NCBI GenBank assembly: GCA_034670145.1
Contig: JAXMOA010000008.1
Coordinates: forward strand, 124,001 to 188,000
Origin: HXMU1420-2 sp034670145
Lineage (GTDB): Bacteria > Pseudomonadota > Alphaproteobacteria > Rhodobacterales > Rhodobacteraceae
DNA: 64,000 nucleotides
Reading direction: 5' to 3'
In this document: positions 17,220-26,055 of the stretch, in pieces
Layout: each line of letters starts with the position of its first letter
How positions within the stretch are numbered: position 1 is the stretch's first letter
Notes under the pieces: generated by a model
Databases searched by the model: none
Told to the model about the DNA's origin: nothing
The model's input: only the letters and a program-made list of their open reading frames with translations
Program-made: the position numbers and the translations under genes

Positions 17220-19493
17220 ATGACTAAACAGGATACACCTCAGGTCTCTCGCCGTGCCTTTCTGATCGGATCTGGCGCCGCGACGACCGCCCTGACCATG
17301 GGTTACACGGTTCTTCCGATTGGCGTCGGCCCGGCCGAAGCTGCGGCAAACCAGATGTTCTCGCCCACGATGTATTTCGATATTCACCCCGACGGTCGTG
17401 TCGTTGTGAACATCAGCAAGGCAGAGATGGGTCAGCATATCGGCACATCACTGGCGCAGATCGTGGCGGACGAACTGGAATGCAACTGGGACAATGTTGA
17501 ACTCAACTATATTGGTTTCGCGCCACAGTTCGGACTGCATGTCACTGGCGGATCGTGGTCCATCCACACCTCTTTTGATGCAATGTCCCGCGCCGGTGCG
17601 GCCGGACGCAAGGCCCTGATCGAAGCGGCCATGACCAAATTTGGCGGTGCGGCCTCTGACTATACGGCCAAGAACGGTGTGATCACCGGAAATGGCAATG
17701 CCATCACCTATGGAGAGCTTGTCGCCAGCGGGATCGAGCCGCGTATGATGGGCGAAGCAGAGATGGCGGCGCTGGTCCTCAAGACACCGCAACAGCGGCG
17801 GTATGTAGGCAAAAGCATCCCGGCCATTGATGTTCCGGCCAAGTCACGCGGGCAGGCCGGGTTCGGCATTGATGTCGAAGTTGAGGGCATGGTCTATGCC
17901 ACCCCGGCAACGCCACCTGTACGATACGGGGCCTCTGTAAAATCCGTAGATGACAGCGCGGCAAAGGCGATCAAAGGTTACGAACGCTATGTGATCGTGA
18001 ACGATCCGTTTGGAATGCAAAACGGGTTCGTGATGGCCATCGCCGATAGCTACTGGACCGCCAAGAAAGCGGCCGAAGCGTTGAACATCGACTATGACAT
18101 CGGCGTCAACGCAGGGGTCACGCTGGCTGGCATCCACGAAGAATCGGCGCGTCTTATCAATACAGGAGAAGAAGCGCGTCTGGTCCTGGACGAAGGGGAT
18201 GTCGACACCGCCTTCAAGCAGGGCGAAAAGATGCACAAGGCGGCCTATACCACCGGCCTCAACATCCATGCGACGCTGGAGCCGATGAATGCCACGGTCG
18301 AGGTCAAGGATGGTGTCTATCATATCCATGCCGGCAATCAGTTCCAGACGCTGGTGATGGGCCTGGTGCCCGCAGCCCTGGGGATCGAACCGACGCAGGT
18401 CGTTTTGCATCAGCAGTATCTGGGCGGCGGCTATGGCCGGCGGCTGGACGCGGATTACATCGTGCTCGCCTGTCTGACGGCCAAAGAGGTCGGCAAACCG
18501 GTCAAGATGATCTACTCGCGTGAAACGGATACGCAATTCGATTTCACCCGCCCAGCGGCCACCGTCGAACTGCGCGCCTGCACAACCGGCAAAAAGATCG
18601 ACGCCTGGCAGTCATCCAGCGCCTCGGCCTGGGCTTCGGCCCGTCAGGCTCCGGCCTTCCTTGCCCCGGATCTCAGCGGCAATGAAGACAAGAAGTTCGA
18701 CCCGTTTGCCGTGAATGGTGCGGATCACTGGTATACCATCGCCAATCAGCGCGTGATCAACTCCAACAACGCCATTGCGCAGTCGGCGACCCCATCGGGT
18801 CACTTGCGTGCGGTGTCGCCAAGTTGGCAGTTCTGGGCGACCGAGAGCTTTCTTGACGAAGTGGCCCATTCGATTGGTGCGGATCCCTTGGAAATGCGCA
18901 AATCGATGCTGGATGGCGTCGGCAAGAATGCAGGTTCGGGGGCTACGGCGGATGGCGCAAAACGCTTGGCCAAAGTGCTCGATATGTGCGCCCAGCGGTC
19001 CGGCTATGGTACGGAAATGCCAGAAGGGACAGCCGTTGGACTGGCTTCGGTTTCCAGCCAGGAACGCCCGACAGCAACCTGGACGGCCTGTGCGGCTCAG
19101 GTAACGGTGAACAAAGAGACGGGCGAATATACCGTCGACAAGCTGACCGTTGTCACCGATGTCGGCACGATCATCAATCCCAACGGGGTCGAGGCGCAAG
19201 TGCGCGGCGCGACCATGTGGGGATACTCGATGGCCGTGCTCGAAGAGGCAGACATGCAGGACGGGGCGCTCACTGTTGACAACTTTGACGGCTACACCCC
19301 GGCACGCATGTATGACATGCCCGAGATTGAGGTCGAAGTCATCGAAACAGGCCACTATCCGGTTGGCGCCGGAGAGCCGGCCACAACCTCGGTCGCACCG
19401 GCAATTGCCAATGCCATTCAGATGGCCGTTGGTGCCCGGGTGCGCAGCCTGCCAATCACGCCCGAGCGTGTAAAGGCGGCCATGGACGCCTGA
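17220..19493 (+). CDS. Molybdopterin-binding subunit of an isoquinoline 1-oxidoreductase-type hydroxylase
   Basis: A 757-residue large subunit with a twin-arginine signal (SRRAFLIGSGAATTAL, Ala-rich cleavage near residue 42), so the enzyme works in the periplasm. Family landmarks include YLGGGYGRR, GHLRAVSPS and the C-terminal VGAGEPATTSVAPAIANAI, which holds the catalytic-type Glu after GAG. Relatives hydroxylate isoquinoline or oxidise aldehydes to acids. ATG 17220 follows GAGG by 8 bases, with GTG directly ahead at 17217 as an alternative. No cytochrome c subunit is encoded alongside, so electrons may pass to the quinoprotein's cytochrome. A strong terminator follows. Confidence 0.9.
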   Translation: MTKQDTPQVSRRAFLIGSGAATTALTMGYTVLPIGVGPAEAAANQMFSPTMYFDIHPDGRVVVNISKAEMGQHIGTSLAQIVADELECNWDNVELNYIGFAPQFGLHVTGGSWSIHTSFDAMSRAGAAGRKALIEAAMTKFGGAASDYTAKNGVITGNGNAITYGELVASGIEPRMMGEAEMAALVLKTPQQRRYVGKSIPAIDVPAKSRGQAGFGIDVEVEGMVYATPATPPVRYGASVKSVDDSAAKAIKGYERYVIVNDPFGMQNGFVMAIADSYWTAKKAAEALNIDYDIGVNAGVTLAGIHEESARLINTGEEARLVLDEGDVDTAFKQGEKMHKAAYTTGLNIHATLEPMNATVEVKDGVYHIHAGNQFQTLVMGLVPAALGIEPTQVVLHQQYLGGGYGRRLDADYIVLACLTAKEVGKPVKMIYSRETDTQFDFTRPAATVELRACTTGKKIDAWQSSSASAWASARQAPAFLAPDLSGNEDKKFDPFAVNGADHWYTIANQRVINSNNAIAQSATPSGHLRAVSPSWQFWATESFLDEVAHSIGADPLEMRKSMLDGVGKNAGSGATADGAKRLAKVLDMCAQRSGYGTEMPEGTAVGLASVSSQERPTATWTACAAQVTVNKETGEYTVDKLTVVTDVGTIINPNGVEAQVRGATMWGYSMAVLEEADMQDGALTVDNFDGYTPARMYDMPEIEVEVIETGHYPVGAGEPATTSVAPAIANAIQMAVGARVRSLPITPERVKAAMDA

Positions 19494-19512
19494 TCCAGAA
19501 ACAAACACTCAA

Positions 19513-19540
19513 AACGCCCCGCATCGTCGGGGCGTTTTTT
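19513..19540 (+). terminator. Rho-independent terminator after the hydroxylase operon
   Basis: AACGCCCCG pairs with CGGGGCGTT (19513-19536) around a 6-base loop and is followed by a T-run to 19540. This is a textbook plus-strand terminator 20 bases after the large-subunit stop. Confidence 0.9.
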
Positions 19541-19644
19541 GTTGGCCGCTGCATTTTGTCGAAATGTGCCTGCCTTAGGTGTCAGGCAAGCCGCCCGGAC
19601 GGTGTACCGGGTTACAGGATCCAAACACCCCATCCCCAACGTGA

Positions 19645-20619
19645 TCAATCCGGCATCGGCCAGTCTTCTTCCCTCGGAATCCACCGCGGGGCACGGTCGC
19701 CCGTCGTCTTTTTCAGTTGATCAATGTAGTTGCGCAAATCTTCCTTTTCGCCGGTCAGGCAATCCATGGCGCCAGGCACTGCGTCGGCCGCCTTGTGGAC
19801 CTGCGGTTGCAGGGCAGGGGGGCGGTCATCCGATCGCGTGGAGTGCCGGGCAAAACGAAAAGCCCGAGGCGCCTGTTGCGGTGCTCCTGCGATTTCCAGG
19901 ATCAGCTTTTTCTTCAATGCGGCCCCAAATTCGCTCCAGGCGCGCACAGGCTCCACAAAGGATCCAGGTCCGCCCGTGACGCAATCTGCAAAATAAACGT
20001 CCAGATTTTCGGCGGGCCCGGTTTCGCTACCGGTTAGCAGAGGCAAGCCGTTGATAACCACGCCATGATAGAGCAACAGATCGCGCACCCGATCGACACG
20101 CCGCCCGCTGTTGTTCAATCCATCGCTCGAAATGTCGACGACGCGGCGGAAAGAGACGAATGGGCTGATCTCCAACACCTGCAACGACACCTGAAGCGCC
20201 TCGGATATCGACGTGCGCCCGCTGCGCTGCACCGGCGCTGCCGACAGGCGATCCGCAAAGTCTGCTGCACTTTGCGGATCCCAGATCATGGTCCAGGGCA
20301 CGATTTGTGTCTGGGTAGACGCGCCGGCCCATTCCACCATCGTGACAGCGATCCGACCGCGCGATCCGGATGTGATGGCCCGGATCACATCCGGATCGCG
20401 AAAGGCCTCTATATAGCCGCGCCGCTGTACGCCTTGTTCATCGGTCGAGATTGAAAACGATATGTCGACGGCCAGCACCAACTGCATGTCCACTTCAATT
20501 GCGCCGGATTCCACCTGGGTCGGATCCATCTGGGTCGGATCCACCTGCGAGGCGAAAACCGGCCCTGTCAGCCCAACGCTGAACACAAATGCGAACCAGG
20601 CAATCGGCAGTCGCATCAT
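19645..20619 (-). CDS. DUF1194 von Willebrand factor A-like exported protein
   Basis: A 324-residue protein with signal peptide MMRLPIAWFAFVFSVGLTGPVFAS, then a VWA-like fold: MIDAS-type VDISFSIS near residue 50, RTSISEAL in the middle and VVDISSDGLNNSG. DUF1194 proteins bind divalent metal through the DxSxS motif and have no settled role. The N-terminus carries a DPTQ repeat from a short duplicated DNA unit at about 20511-20547. ATG 20619 begins 4 bases after the stop of the beta-propeller gene, so it is the last gene of the minus-strand accessory operon of the PQQ dehydrogenase. Confidence 0.85.
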   Translation of the reverse strand: MMRLPIAWFAFVFSVGLTGPVFASQVDPTQMDPTQVESGAIEVDMQLVLAVDISFSISTDEQGVQRRGYIEAFRDPDVIRAITSGSRGRIAVTMVEWAGASTQTQIVPWTMIWDPQSAADFADRLSAAPVQRSGRTSISEALQVSLQVLEISPFVSFRRVVDISSDGLNNSGRRVDRVRDLLLYHGVVINGLPLLTGSETGPAENLDVYFADCVTGGPGSFVEPVRAWSEFGAALKKKLILEIAGAPQQAPRAFRFARHSTRSDDRPPALQPQVHKAADAVPGAMDCLTGEKEDLRNYIDQLKKTTGDRAPRWIPREEDWPMPD

Positions 20620-20623
20620 CGCT

Positions 20624-21613
20624 TTATCCGGGCCTGAAGGCCGCACCCCAGGGGAAACGGCCAACTTTGATGGTCTTGATTGGTTTCAGGGTTTCTACAT
20701 CAATCACGGTCACATCGCCGGACACGCCATTGGTCGAATAGATCTGCTTGTCATCCTCGCTGAATTCCAGATGCCAGACCCGGCGTCCGACCAGAACAAA
20801 ATCCAAAACCTCAAATGTCTGTTGGTCAATCACCGCCACATGATTGGACGGGCCCAATGCAACAAACGCCTTGGTCCCGTCCGAGGATAGCCGGATGCCC
20901 ACAGGCTGTACCAGGTCATCGGAAATACCGGGAATCTGCACGCGCATTTCGTGCAAGACCTCTTGTGTCGCCGTATCAATCACCGCAATCGTACCGCCAA
21001 TTTCAGAGCTGACCCACAGCCGATCCCCCTTGTCGCTGAATTCAGCGTGCCGTGGCCTTTGCGCGACCAGGGTGTTGTGAAATATGTGCTGTTCCTTGGT
21101 ATCGATCCAATGCACCATGTTTGTGGTTTCCGAGGTGACCACCGCGATTGTGCCATCCGGCGAAACGGCCATGCCTTCGGGTTCGATCCCGACATCTATC
21201 TCTGCAATCGCTTCCCCGCTTTGGACGTCCAGAACCGTGGCCAGAGCGTCCTCTTCGTTGGCAATGTACAGATGGGTGTTATCGGGGTGCAGCGCGAATT
21301 GTTCCGGGTCTTCGCCAGATGGCAAACGGCGCAAGACGACGCCTGTATCCGGATCCAGAACCTCGACTGTATCGTCATCCGAGGCACAGATGTAGAGAAC
21401 TGAATAATCCTTGGCAAAGGTGATCCCGCGCGGACGCAAACCGACATTGTAGGTGGCCTTGACCTCCAGGGTCTGCGTGTCGATGACGCTCACGGTGTGG
21501 TCTTTTTCATTCGAGATCCACATCTCGCCAGCCGTCGCAACCCCGGTCGCCAAAATGCAGGCCCCGGCCAGTGCCGCCCGCCTCACATTTTGCGCTCTGA
21601 TCCAGTGTCTCAT
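20624..21613 (-). CDS. PQQ-dependent catabolism-associated YVTN beta-propeller protein
   Basis: A 329-residue secreted protein with a signal peptide ending near TGVATAGE. About seven repeats of the YVTN/lactonase type follow, for example EMWISNEKDHTVSVIDTQ, HLYIANEEDALATVLD and KAFVALGPSNHVAVID. This matches the propeller family found only near PQQ alcohol dehydrogenases; its role is unknown. GGAGGGGG precedes ATG 21613. It sits between the ABC binding protein and the DUF1194 gene in one operon transcribed away from the dehydrogenase. Confidence 0.9.
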   Translation of the reverse strand: MRHWIRAQNVRRAALAGACILATGVATAGEMWISNEKDHTVSVIDTQTLEVKATYNVGLRPRGITFAKDYSVLYICASDDDTVEVLDPDTGVVLRRLPSGEDPEQFALHPDNTHLYIANEEDALATVLDVQSGEAIAEIDVGIEPEGMAVSPDGTIAVVTSETTNMVHWIDTKEQHIFHNTLVAQRPRHAEFSDKGDRLWVSSEIGGTIAVIDTATQEVLHEMRVQIPGISDDLVQPVGIRLSSDGTKAFVALGPSNHVAVIDQQTFEVLDFVLVGRRVWHLEFSEDDKQIYSTNGVSGDVTVIDVETLKPIKTIKVGRFPWGAAFRPG

Positions 21614-21641
21614 GCTACCCCCTCCTGATCGCGTTACAATT

Positions 21642-22871
21642 TCACTGTGTGACGAAAGCTTTGCAGTCGCTTTCCGGTTCGTCCAGACCCAGGGTGTCCA
21701 GCTCGGTCACTTGATGCAGGAAGCCGGGCAAGGGCGCATTGGCGACCACCGCGCGCGGCTGCACCAGATGGATCACCTGGCGCATCTGCCCATTCCAGGC
21801 CCGAAACGACAGTTTGCGGCCCTTGAACCCTGCCAGCTCAAACTGATCCGACAACATGAAGCTTCGGATCGTTGCCGCGTCTGCTGCGTTGGTGCGCGTC
21901 ACGGCCTCGCCGATGGCCCGGATCGCGGCCCAGGCGCTGTAGTCGACCGGGCGCATGTCCCGACCGGCAGCCTCTTTGAAACGCGATTGCAGTTGCGCCG
22001 CGCCCCAGCTTTCGACAGCCGGAGACCAGGTTGTCGGCACCAATCCCTCGCTGCCCGCGATCGGGCGGGGCAGCCATGTGTTATAGGGCAGATACCGGGC
22101 AAAATCATCGGTCTCATCCGCGACAATCAAAACGTCATGCTTTCGAAAGCTTTGTGTGAACACCGGCAGTTCGGTCGCCGCTGTCCGGCGCAGATCGGCA
22201 TCTGAAACCCATTCCTTGGTCGCCGAAATCTTGAGCCGAAACTTGGCCATAGAGCTGCGGATGGCATCGGCAAAAGCCTTGTCAGCCGGGCGACGGCCCT
22301 CAATCATGACCAGGTCATCCCAACGCCGCATGACCAGAAACTGCGTCAACGCATCGGCCCGCATTGCATAGCTGGGCGCCACATGCAGCAGATTGGCCCG
22401 ACAGGCGCTGTCGCGCAGGGCTGTGTCTGGGGCCGAGACATTGATGATCAGCTTATGTGCATTTTCTGGCGCATCGGCAAAGGCCAGCAAGGTATCCATG
22501 GGCGCATCCATCAGAACCAGCTCACCGGGTGTTTTGAGGGCTGCATCCGCCTCTGACGGCGTGATGTGTCCGTCTTCGTCCATGTCGAATACAGAAAGAC
22601 GGTAGGTCTGTGACAAAAACCGTCCTGTGGTGACATTATCCGCATGTCCCAACCGAGCGCCGGCTTGTCCCTCATCCTCTGGAACCGGATCCAGATTTGA
22701 CAGCACAGGGGGTCGCGCAACCTCTTGGCGGATATAGGATAAATCGACCTCCAACGCGCTGCCGCACGATGCCATGGCAACCCAAAGCAAGGCCACGGCC
22801 TGCAACCCCGACAAAAGAACAGCAAGACGTCTGCGCGCAGCCGCCAGATGAAAGAACAACGGGATCGTCAT
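21642..22871 (-). CDS. ABC-type binding protein of the PQQ-dependent alcohol dehydrogenase system
   Basis: A 409-residue periplasmic protein with a long N-terminal hydrophobic signal (LSGLQAVALLWVAMASCGSA) and a branched-chain amino-acid-type binding fold (DNVTTGRFLSQTYRL, LMDAPMDTLLAFAD, DVLIVADETDDFARYLPYN). It matches the substrate-binding subunit of the quinoprotein ABC set whose ATPase and permease lie at 10.3-11.8 kb. An EF-hand-like loop, DMDEDGHITPSE, occupies 22551-22586 (residues 96-107). It is the first gene of the minus-strand accessory operon, divergent from the dehydrogenase gene across a 241-base region. Confidence 0.88.
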   Translation of the reverse strand: MTIPLFFHLAAARRRLAVLLSGLQAVALLWVAMASCGSALEVDLSYIRQEVARPPVLSNLDPVPEDEGQAGARLGHADNVTTGRFLSQTYRLSVFDMDEDGHITPSEADAALKTPGELVLMDAPMDTLLAFADAPENAHKLIINVSAPDTALRDSACRANLLHVAPSYAMRADALTQFLVMRRWDDLVMIEGRRPADKAFADAIRSSMAKFRLKISATKEWVSDADLRRTAATELPVFTQSFRKHDVLIVADETDDFARYLPYNTWLPRPIAGSEGLVPTTWSPAVESWGAAQLQSRFKEAAGRDMRPVDYSAWAAIRAIGEAVTRTNAADAATIRSFMLSDQFELAGFKGRKLSFRAWNGQMRQVIHLVQPRAVVANAPLPGFLHQVTELDTLGLDEPESDCKAFVTQ

Positions 22872-22960
22872 CGTATCAAAATATCCAATTCAGGGCCGGG
22901 CCAACATCCACAATGCTCGGGACGCCATGCCGACTATAAGCGGCGGCCAAACCAGACCTA

Positions 22961-23001
22961 TACGACTAAAGTCAGATAGCCTGCCCCCAAGGCATTATCT
23001 A
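22961..23001 (+). promoter_or_regulatory. Promoter of the PQQ dehydrogenase with operator site A
   Basis: GACTAAAGTC at 22964-22973 is followed, after 22 bases, by a -10-like TATCTA at 22996-23001. There is no good -35, as expected for an activator-dependent promoter with the regulator next to the polymerase. The same motif and the same 22-base spacing are seen ahead of pqqA. The region also separates the divergent accessory operon. Confidence 0.6.
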
Positions 23002-23112
23002 ACCTTGATTTTGCAAGCCCGCGGAATACGCGGACGCTTCTGTTTCATGGTTTTCCCCTGGCGCTGGCCAGATCAGGCAAAACCGAAACAGGTGCAGAAG
23101 AGGGAGGACTCA

Positions 23113-24795
23113 ATGAACGTAAACCAACTGAAGAAGTTCGGTTTTGCGATGACTGCCGTGGTTGGCATGTCGGTCGCAGGACAGATCTCTGCCCAGACGG
23201 CGGACGAACTGATCAATGACAACAGCGATCCGTCGACGATCCTGACCTATGGTCTCGGCTATGGACAGCAGCGCCACAGTGCGTTGGACAAGATCAACGT
23301 CGACAACGTTTCCAAACTGCGCCCGGCCTGGGTTTACTCTCTGGCGGATACGCGCGGACAGGAAAGCTTTCCGATGATCTATGACGGGGTGATGTATGTC
23401 ACCACGCATAAATCCACGATGGCGCTGGACGCATTGACGGGCCGCCAACTCTGGAAATCAGTTATCGAATATCCGGCAGAAACCCCAAGGGTGGCCTGCT
23501 GTGGTATCGTGAACCGTGGCGTGGCCCTGTATAACGGCATGGTCTATCGCACGACGCTTGACGCGCATGTCATCGCATTGGACATGAAAACCGGCGAAGA
23601 GGTCTGGCGGACCAAGTCCATCGACTACAAAGACGGCTACTCCATGACAGTGGCGCCGATGATGGCTGATGGTGTCCTGATCACCGGGATCTCGGGCGGT
23701 GAATATGGTATTCGCGGCTATCTGGAGGGCTATGACCCCGCGACGGGCGCGCGCCTCTGGCGGACTTACACCATTCCGGCGCCTGGCGAACCTGGCTCTG
23801 AAACCTGGAAAGATGGCGGCGACGCCTGGGAACGCGGTGGCGCTCCAACCTGGCTGACAGGGTCTTATGACCCCGAATTGAACCTGGTCTTTTGGGGAAC
23901 CGGCAATCCGGCGTCCTGGAATGCAGGTTTGCGTCCTGGCGACAACCTTTATGCGTCCAGCATCCTCGCGCTTGACCCAAAGACGGGCAGCATCGAGTGG
24001 CACTATCAAACCTCGCCAAATGATCCGTTCGATTATGACACCACCAACGAATTGGTGCATGCGACAATCGGCGGAACAGATGTCTTGATGCAGGCCAACC
24101 GCAACGGGTTCTTCTATGTTCTCGAACGGGCAACCGGCAAGCTGATGGCCGCCAATACCTTTGTTGACAAAGTGACCTGGGCGGATGGCATCGACATGGA
24201 AACCGGCCGTCCAATGGACACCGAGGTCGCGACCAAGGCCCGCACAGGCGAAGAGGTCACTTATTGGCCCAGTGCATTTGGTGGCAAGAACTGGTCACCC
24301 ATGGCCTATAACCCTGACACGCAGACTGCCTTTGTAAACACGCTGAATATCGGCATGAACTACAAAGCGGTTGAGCCACAGTATCGTCCGGGCGTGTTTT
24401 ACTTTGGCGCCGAATTCTCATGGGACTGGCCGGCAGAGGGGCAGCCACGCGGAATCCTGCGGGCCATCGATCCGATGACCGGCGAGACAAAATGGGAAGA
24501 CGGCACTGCAATCCCTCGTTTGGGCGGCGTTCTGTCCACTGCGGGTAACCTCGTCTTCACCGGTGCGCAAACCGGCGAGTTCGAAGCGTTCAACGCAGAC
24601 ACCGGCGAAAAGGTTTGGGAGTTCAACACCGGCTCTGGCATCGTTGGTCAGCCTGTGACCTGGGAAATGAACGGCACACAATATGTGACCATCGTGAACG
24701 GAATTGGCGCAGTCTACGCCTTGTTCTCTGGTGACGAGCGCCTGGCATCCATCCCACCGGGTGGCAATGTCTGGACTTTTGCACTGGTGGAGTAA
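23113..24795 (+). CDS. PQQ-dependent alcohol dehydrogenase, predicted lanthanide type
   Basis: A 560-residue periplasmic quinoprotein with a signal peptide ending GQISAQ and eight-bladed propeller W-motifs. PQQ-site features are visible: vicinal cysteines Cys129-Cys130 (RVACCG), GGEYG with the metal-ligand Glu, TGNPASWN with the metal-ligand Asn, and SPNDPFDYDTTNE with catalytic Asp307 and Asp309. The second Asp two residues on is the mark of lanthanide-dependent XoxF/PedH-type enzymes; calcium enzymes have Ala, Ser or Thr there. It oxidises primary alcohols to aldehydes; ethanol-type substrates are likelier than methanol from the sequence around the site, but this is uncertain. GGGAGG precedes ATG 23113. 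The cytochrome fusion follows 9 bases on. Confidence 0.93.
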   Translation: MNVNQLKKFGFAMTAVVGMSVAGQISAQTADELINDNSDPSTILTYGLGYGQQRHSALDKINVDNVSKLRPAWVYSLADTRGQESFPMIYDGVMYVTTHKSTMALDALTGRQLWKSVIEYPAETPRVACCGIVNRGVALYNGMVYRTTLDAHVIALDMKTGEEVWRTKSIDYKDGYSMTVAPMMADGVLITGISGGEYGIRGYLEGYDPATGARLWRTYTIPAPGEPGSETWKDGGDAWERGGAPTWLTGSYDPELNLVFWGTGNPASWNAGLRPGDNLYASSILALDPKTGSIEWHYQTSPNDPFDYDTTNELVHATIGGTDVLMQANRNGFFYVLERATGKLMAANTFVDKVTWADGIDMETGRPMDTEVATKARTGEEVTYWPSAFGGKNWSPMAYNPDTQTAFVNTLNIGMNYKAVEPQYRPGVFYFGAEFSWDWPAEGQPRGILRAIDPMTGETKWEDGTAIPRLGGVLSTAGNLVFTGAQTGEFEAFNADTGEKVWEFNTGSGIVGQPVTWEMNGTQYVTIVNGIGAVYALFSGDERLASIPPGGNVWTFALVE

Positions 24796-24804
24796 ACCAA
24801 ACAC

Positions 24805-26055
24805 ATGTTGAAAAAAATAGCAGCATCGCTGTGCTTTCTGGCGCTCTTCGGGGCGCCAGTTTTCGCTCAGGATTTCGATCTGAACAAGGCAAAGCGCGTT
24901 TACAAGGATTTCTGCTCGCATTGCCACGGGATTGATATGAAGAATGCCGGTAATTCTTCGTATGATCTGCGCAAGTTTCCAAAGGATCAGAAGGACAGGT
25001 TCTATACCTCCGTCAACAAGGGCAAAGGCGATATGCCAGCCTGGGGCGACGTGCTTCTGCCAGAGGAACTGGACCTTCTCTGGGACTATGTCGTCTCACG
25101 TGGCGGAAAAGAGCCGCTGCCAAAGGATCAGGCGCGCGCGCCTGTGACGGACGACAGCGAACAGACCGAGCAGCATAGCTCTCTTACAGTAACTCCAGGC
25201 ACGCTCACCGCGTGCCTGGCCAAAAATGGCGGCGTGATGTCGTCGCGGCGCGCCAAGGGCGGGGCCGGACTGGATTATGAACTCGTAGCCGCGCTCGCAG
25301 ACCGAATGGGTCTCGCGCTGGCCATCGAATGGTTCGAAAGCGAACAAGAAGAAGAAAGCACTCCGATCCGCGAAATCTATGCAATGCTGGCGTATGAAGT
25401 CTGTGACGTCATCCCGGGTTTCGCACTCTATGAAACATCGCTCAGCGCATTCTACAAAACCCGCGCAGCCCTGCCGCGATACGACAACAGACCCGAACAT
25501 CTCGGACGGGAATTCCAGGTCGATCTGGAGCCGATCAGCGTGTCCAACCCCTATGCCCGCATGGAAATGGGTGTGGTCTATCGCACCCCTGAATTCGAGC
25601 GCGAGATCACCAAGGTCGCAGACATGCAAGGCCTGCGGATCGGGGTCGAACAGGGCACGCTGGCGGGGGTGCTGACATTGCGTCAGGGGACAGATCAGAT
25701 GACGCAGGACAGTATTACGCTCAACCCCGGGGCGGATTTCCTGTGGAAGATGGAGCAGGGTGAATTCGACGCCGCATTGGTCACCATTGGGGCCTATGAT
25801 TTCCACAAGAAGCAGAATTTTGTCAGCACGCTGGCACTGGACGAATACCGCCATCCAATCGGGTTCAACCTTTCTGTCGCAATGCTCAAACGCAGACGGG
25901 ATCTGCTGGATCAGATGGATCCGATCATCGACGGCATGGTGGCCGATGGCGCAATGGCAGCGCTGGCTGAAAAATCCAAAGTCACCTATTCGGCGCCGTT
26001 CGAGCCTTGGGTGCAAAAACACCTGACCATGCGCGATATCCTTTTGACCCGCTAA
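24805..26055 (+). CDS. Cytochrome c fused to a MoxJ/XoxJ-like periplasmic binding protein
   Basis: A 416-residue exported protein (signal MLKKIAASLCFLALFGAPVFA). Residues 25-110 are a class I cytochrome c with CSHCH (Cys37, Cys40, His41) and a likely distal Met in GKGDMPAWG. After a linker of about 20 residues (APVTDDSEQTEQ) comes a family-3 solute-binding domain (about 130-416; GLDYELVAALADRMGL, GLRIGVEQGTLAG) of the quinoprotein-associated MoxJ type. In methylotrophs XoxG (cytochrome) and XoxJ are separate proteins that accept electrons from and activate or assemble the dehydrogenase. Here they are one chain encoded 9 bases after the dehydrogenase, so both jobs are probably tethered. Confidence 0.9.
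   Translation: MLKKIAASLCFLALFGAPVFAQDFDLNKAKRVYKDFCSHCHGIDMKNAGNSSYDLRKFPKDQKDRFYTSVNKGKGDMPAWGDVLLPEELDLLWDYVVSRGGKEPLPKDQARAPVTDDSEQTEQHSSLTVTPGTLTACLAKNGGVMSSRRAKGGAGLDYELVAALADRMGLALAIEWFESEQEEESTPIREIYAMLAYEVCDVIPGFALYETSLSAFYKTRAALPRYDNRPEHLGREFQVDLEPISVSNPYARMEMGVVYRTPEFEREITKVADMQGLRIGVEQGTLAGVLTLRQGTDQMTQDSITLNPGADFLWKMEQGEFDAALVTIGAYDFHKKQNFVSTLALDEYRHPIGFNLSVAMLKRRRDLLDQMDPIIDGMVADGAMAALAEKSKVTYSAPFEPWVQKHLTMRDILLTR

Noticed and set aside
17844..19508. Minus-strand open frames opposite the molybdenum subunit
   Set aside because: Their composition is that of antisense shadows; the plus-strand gene has a Tat signal and full family motifs.
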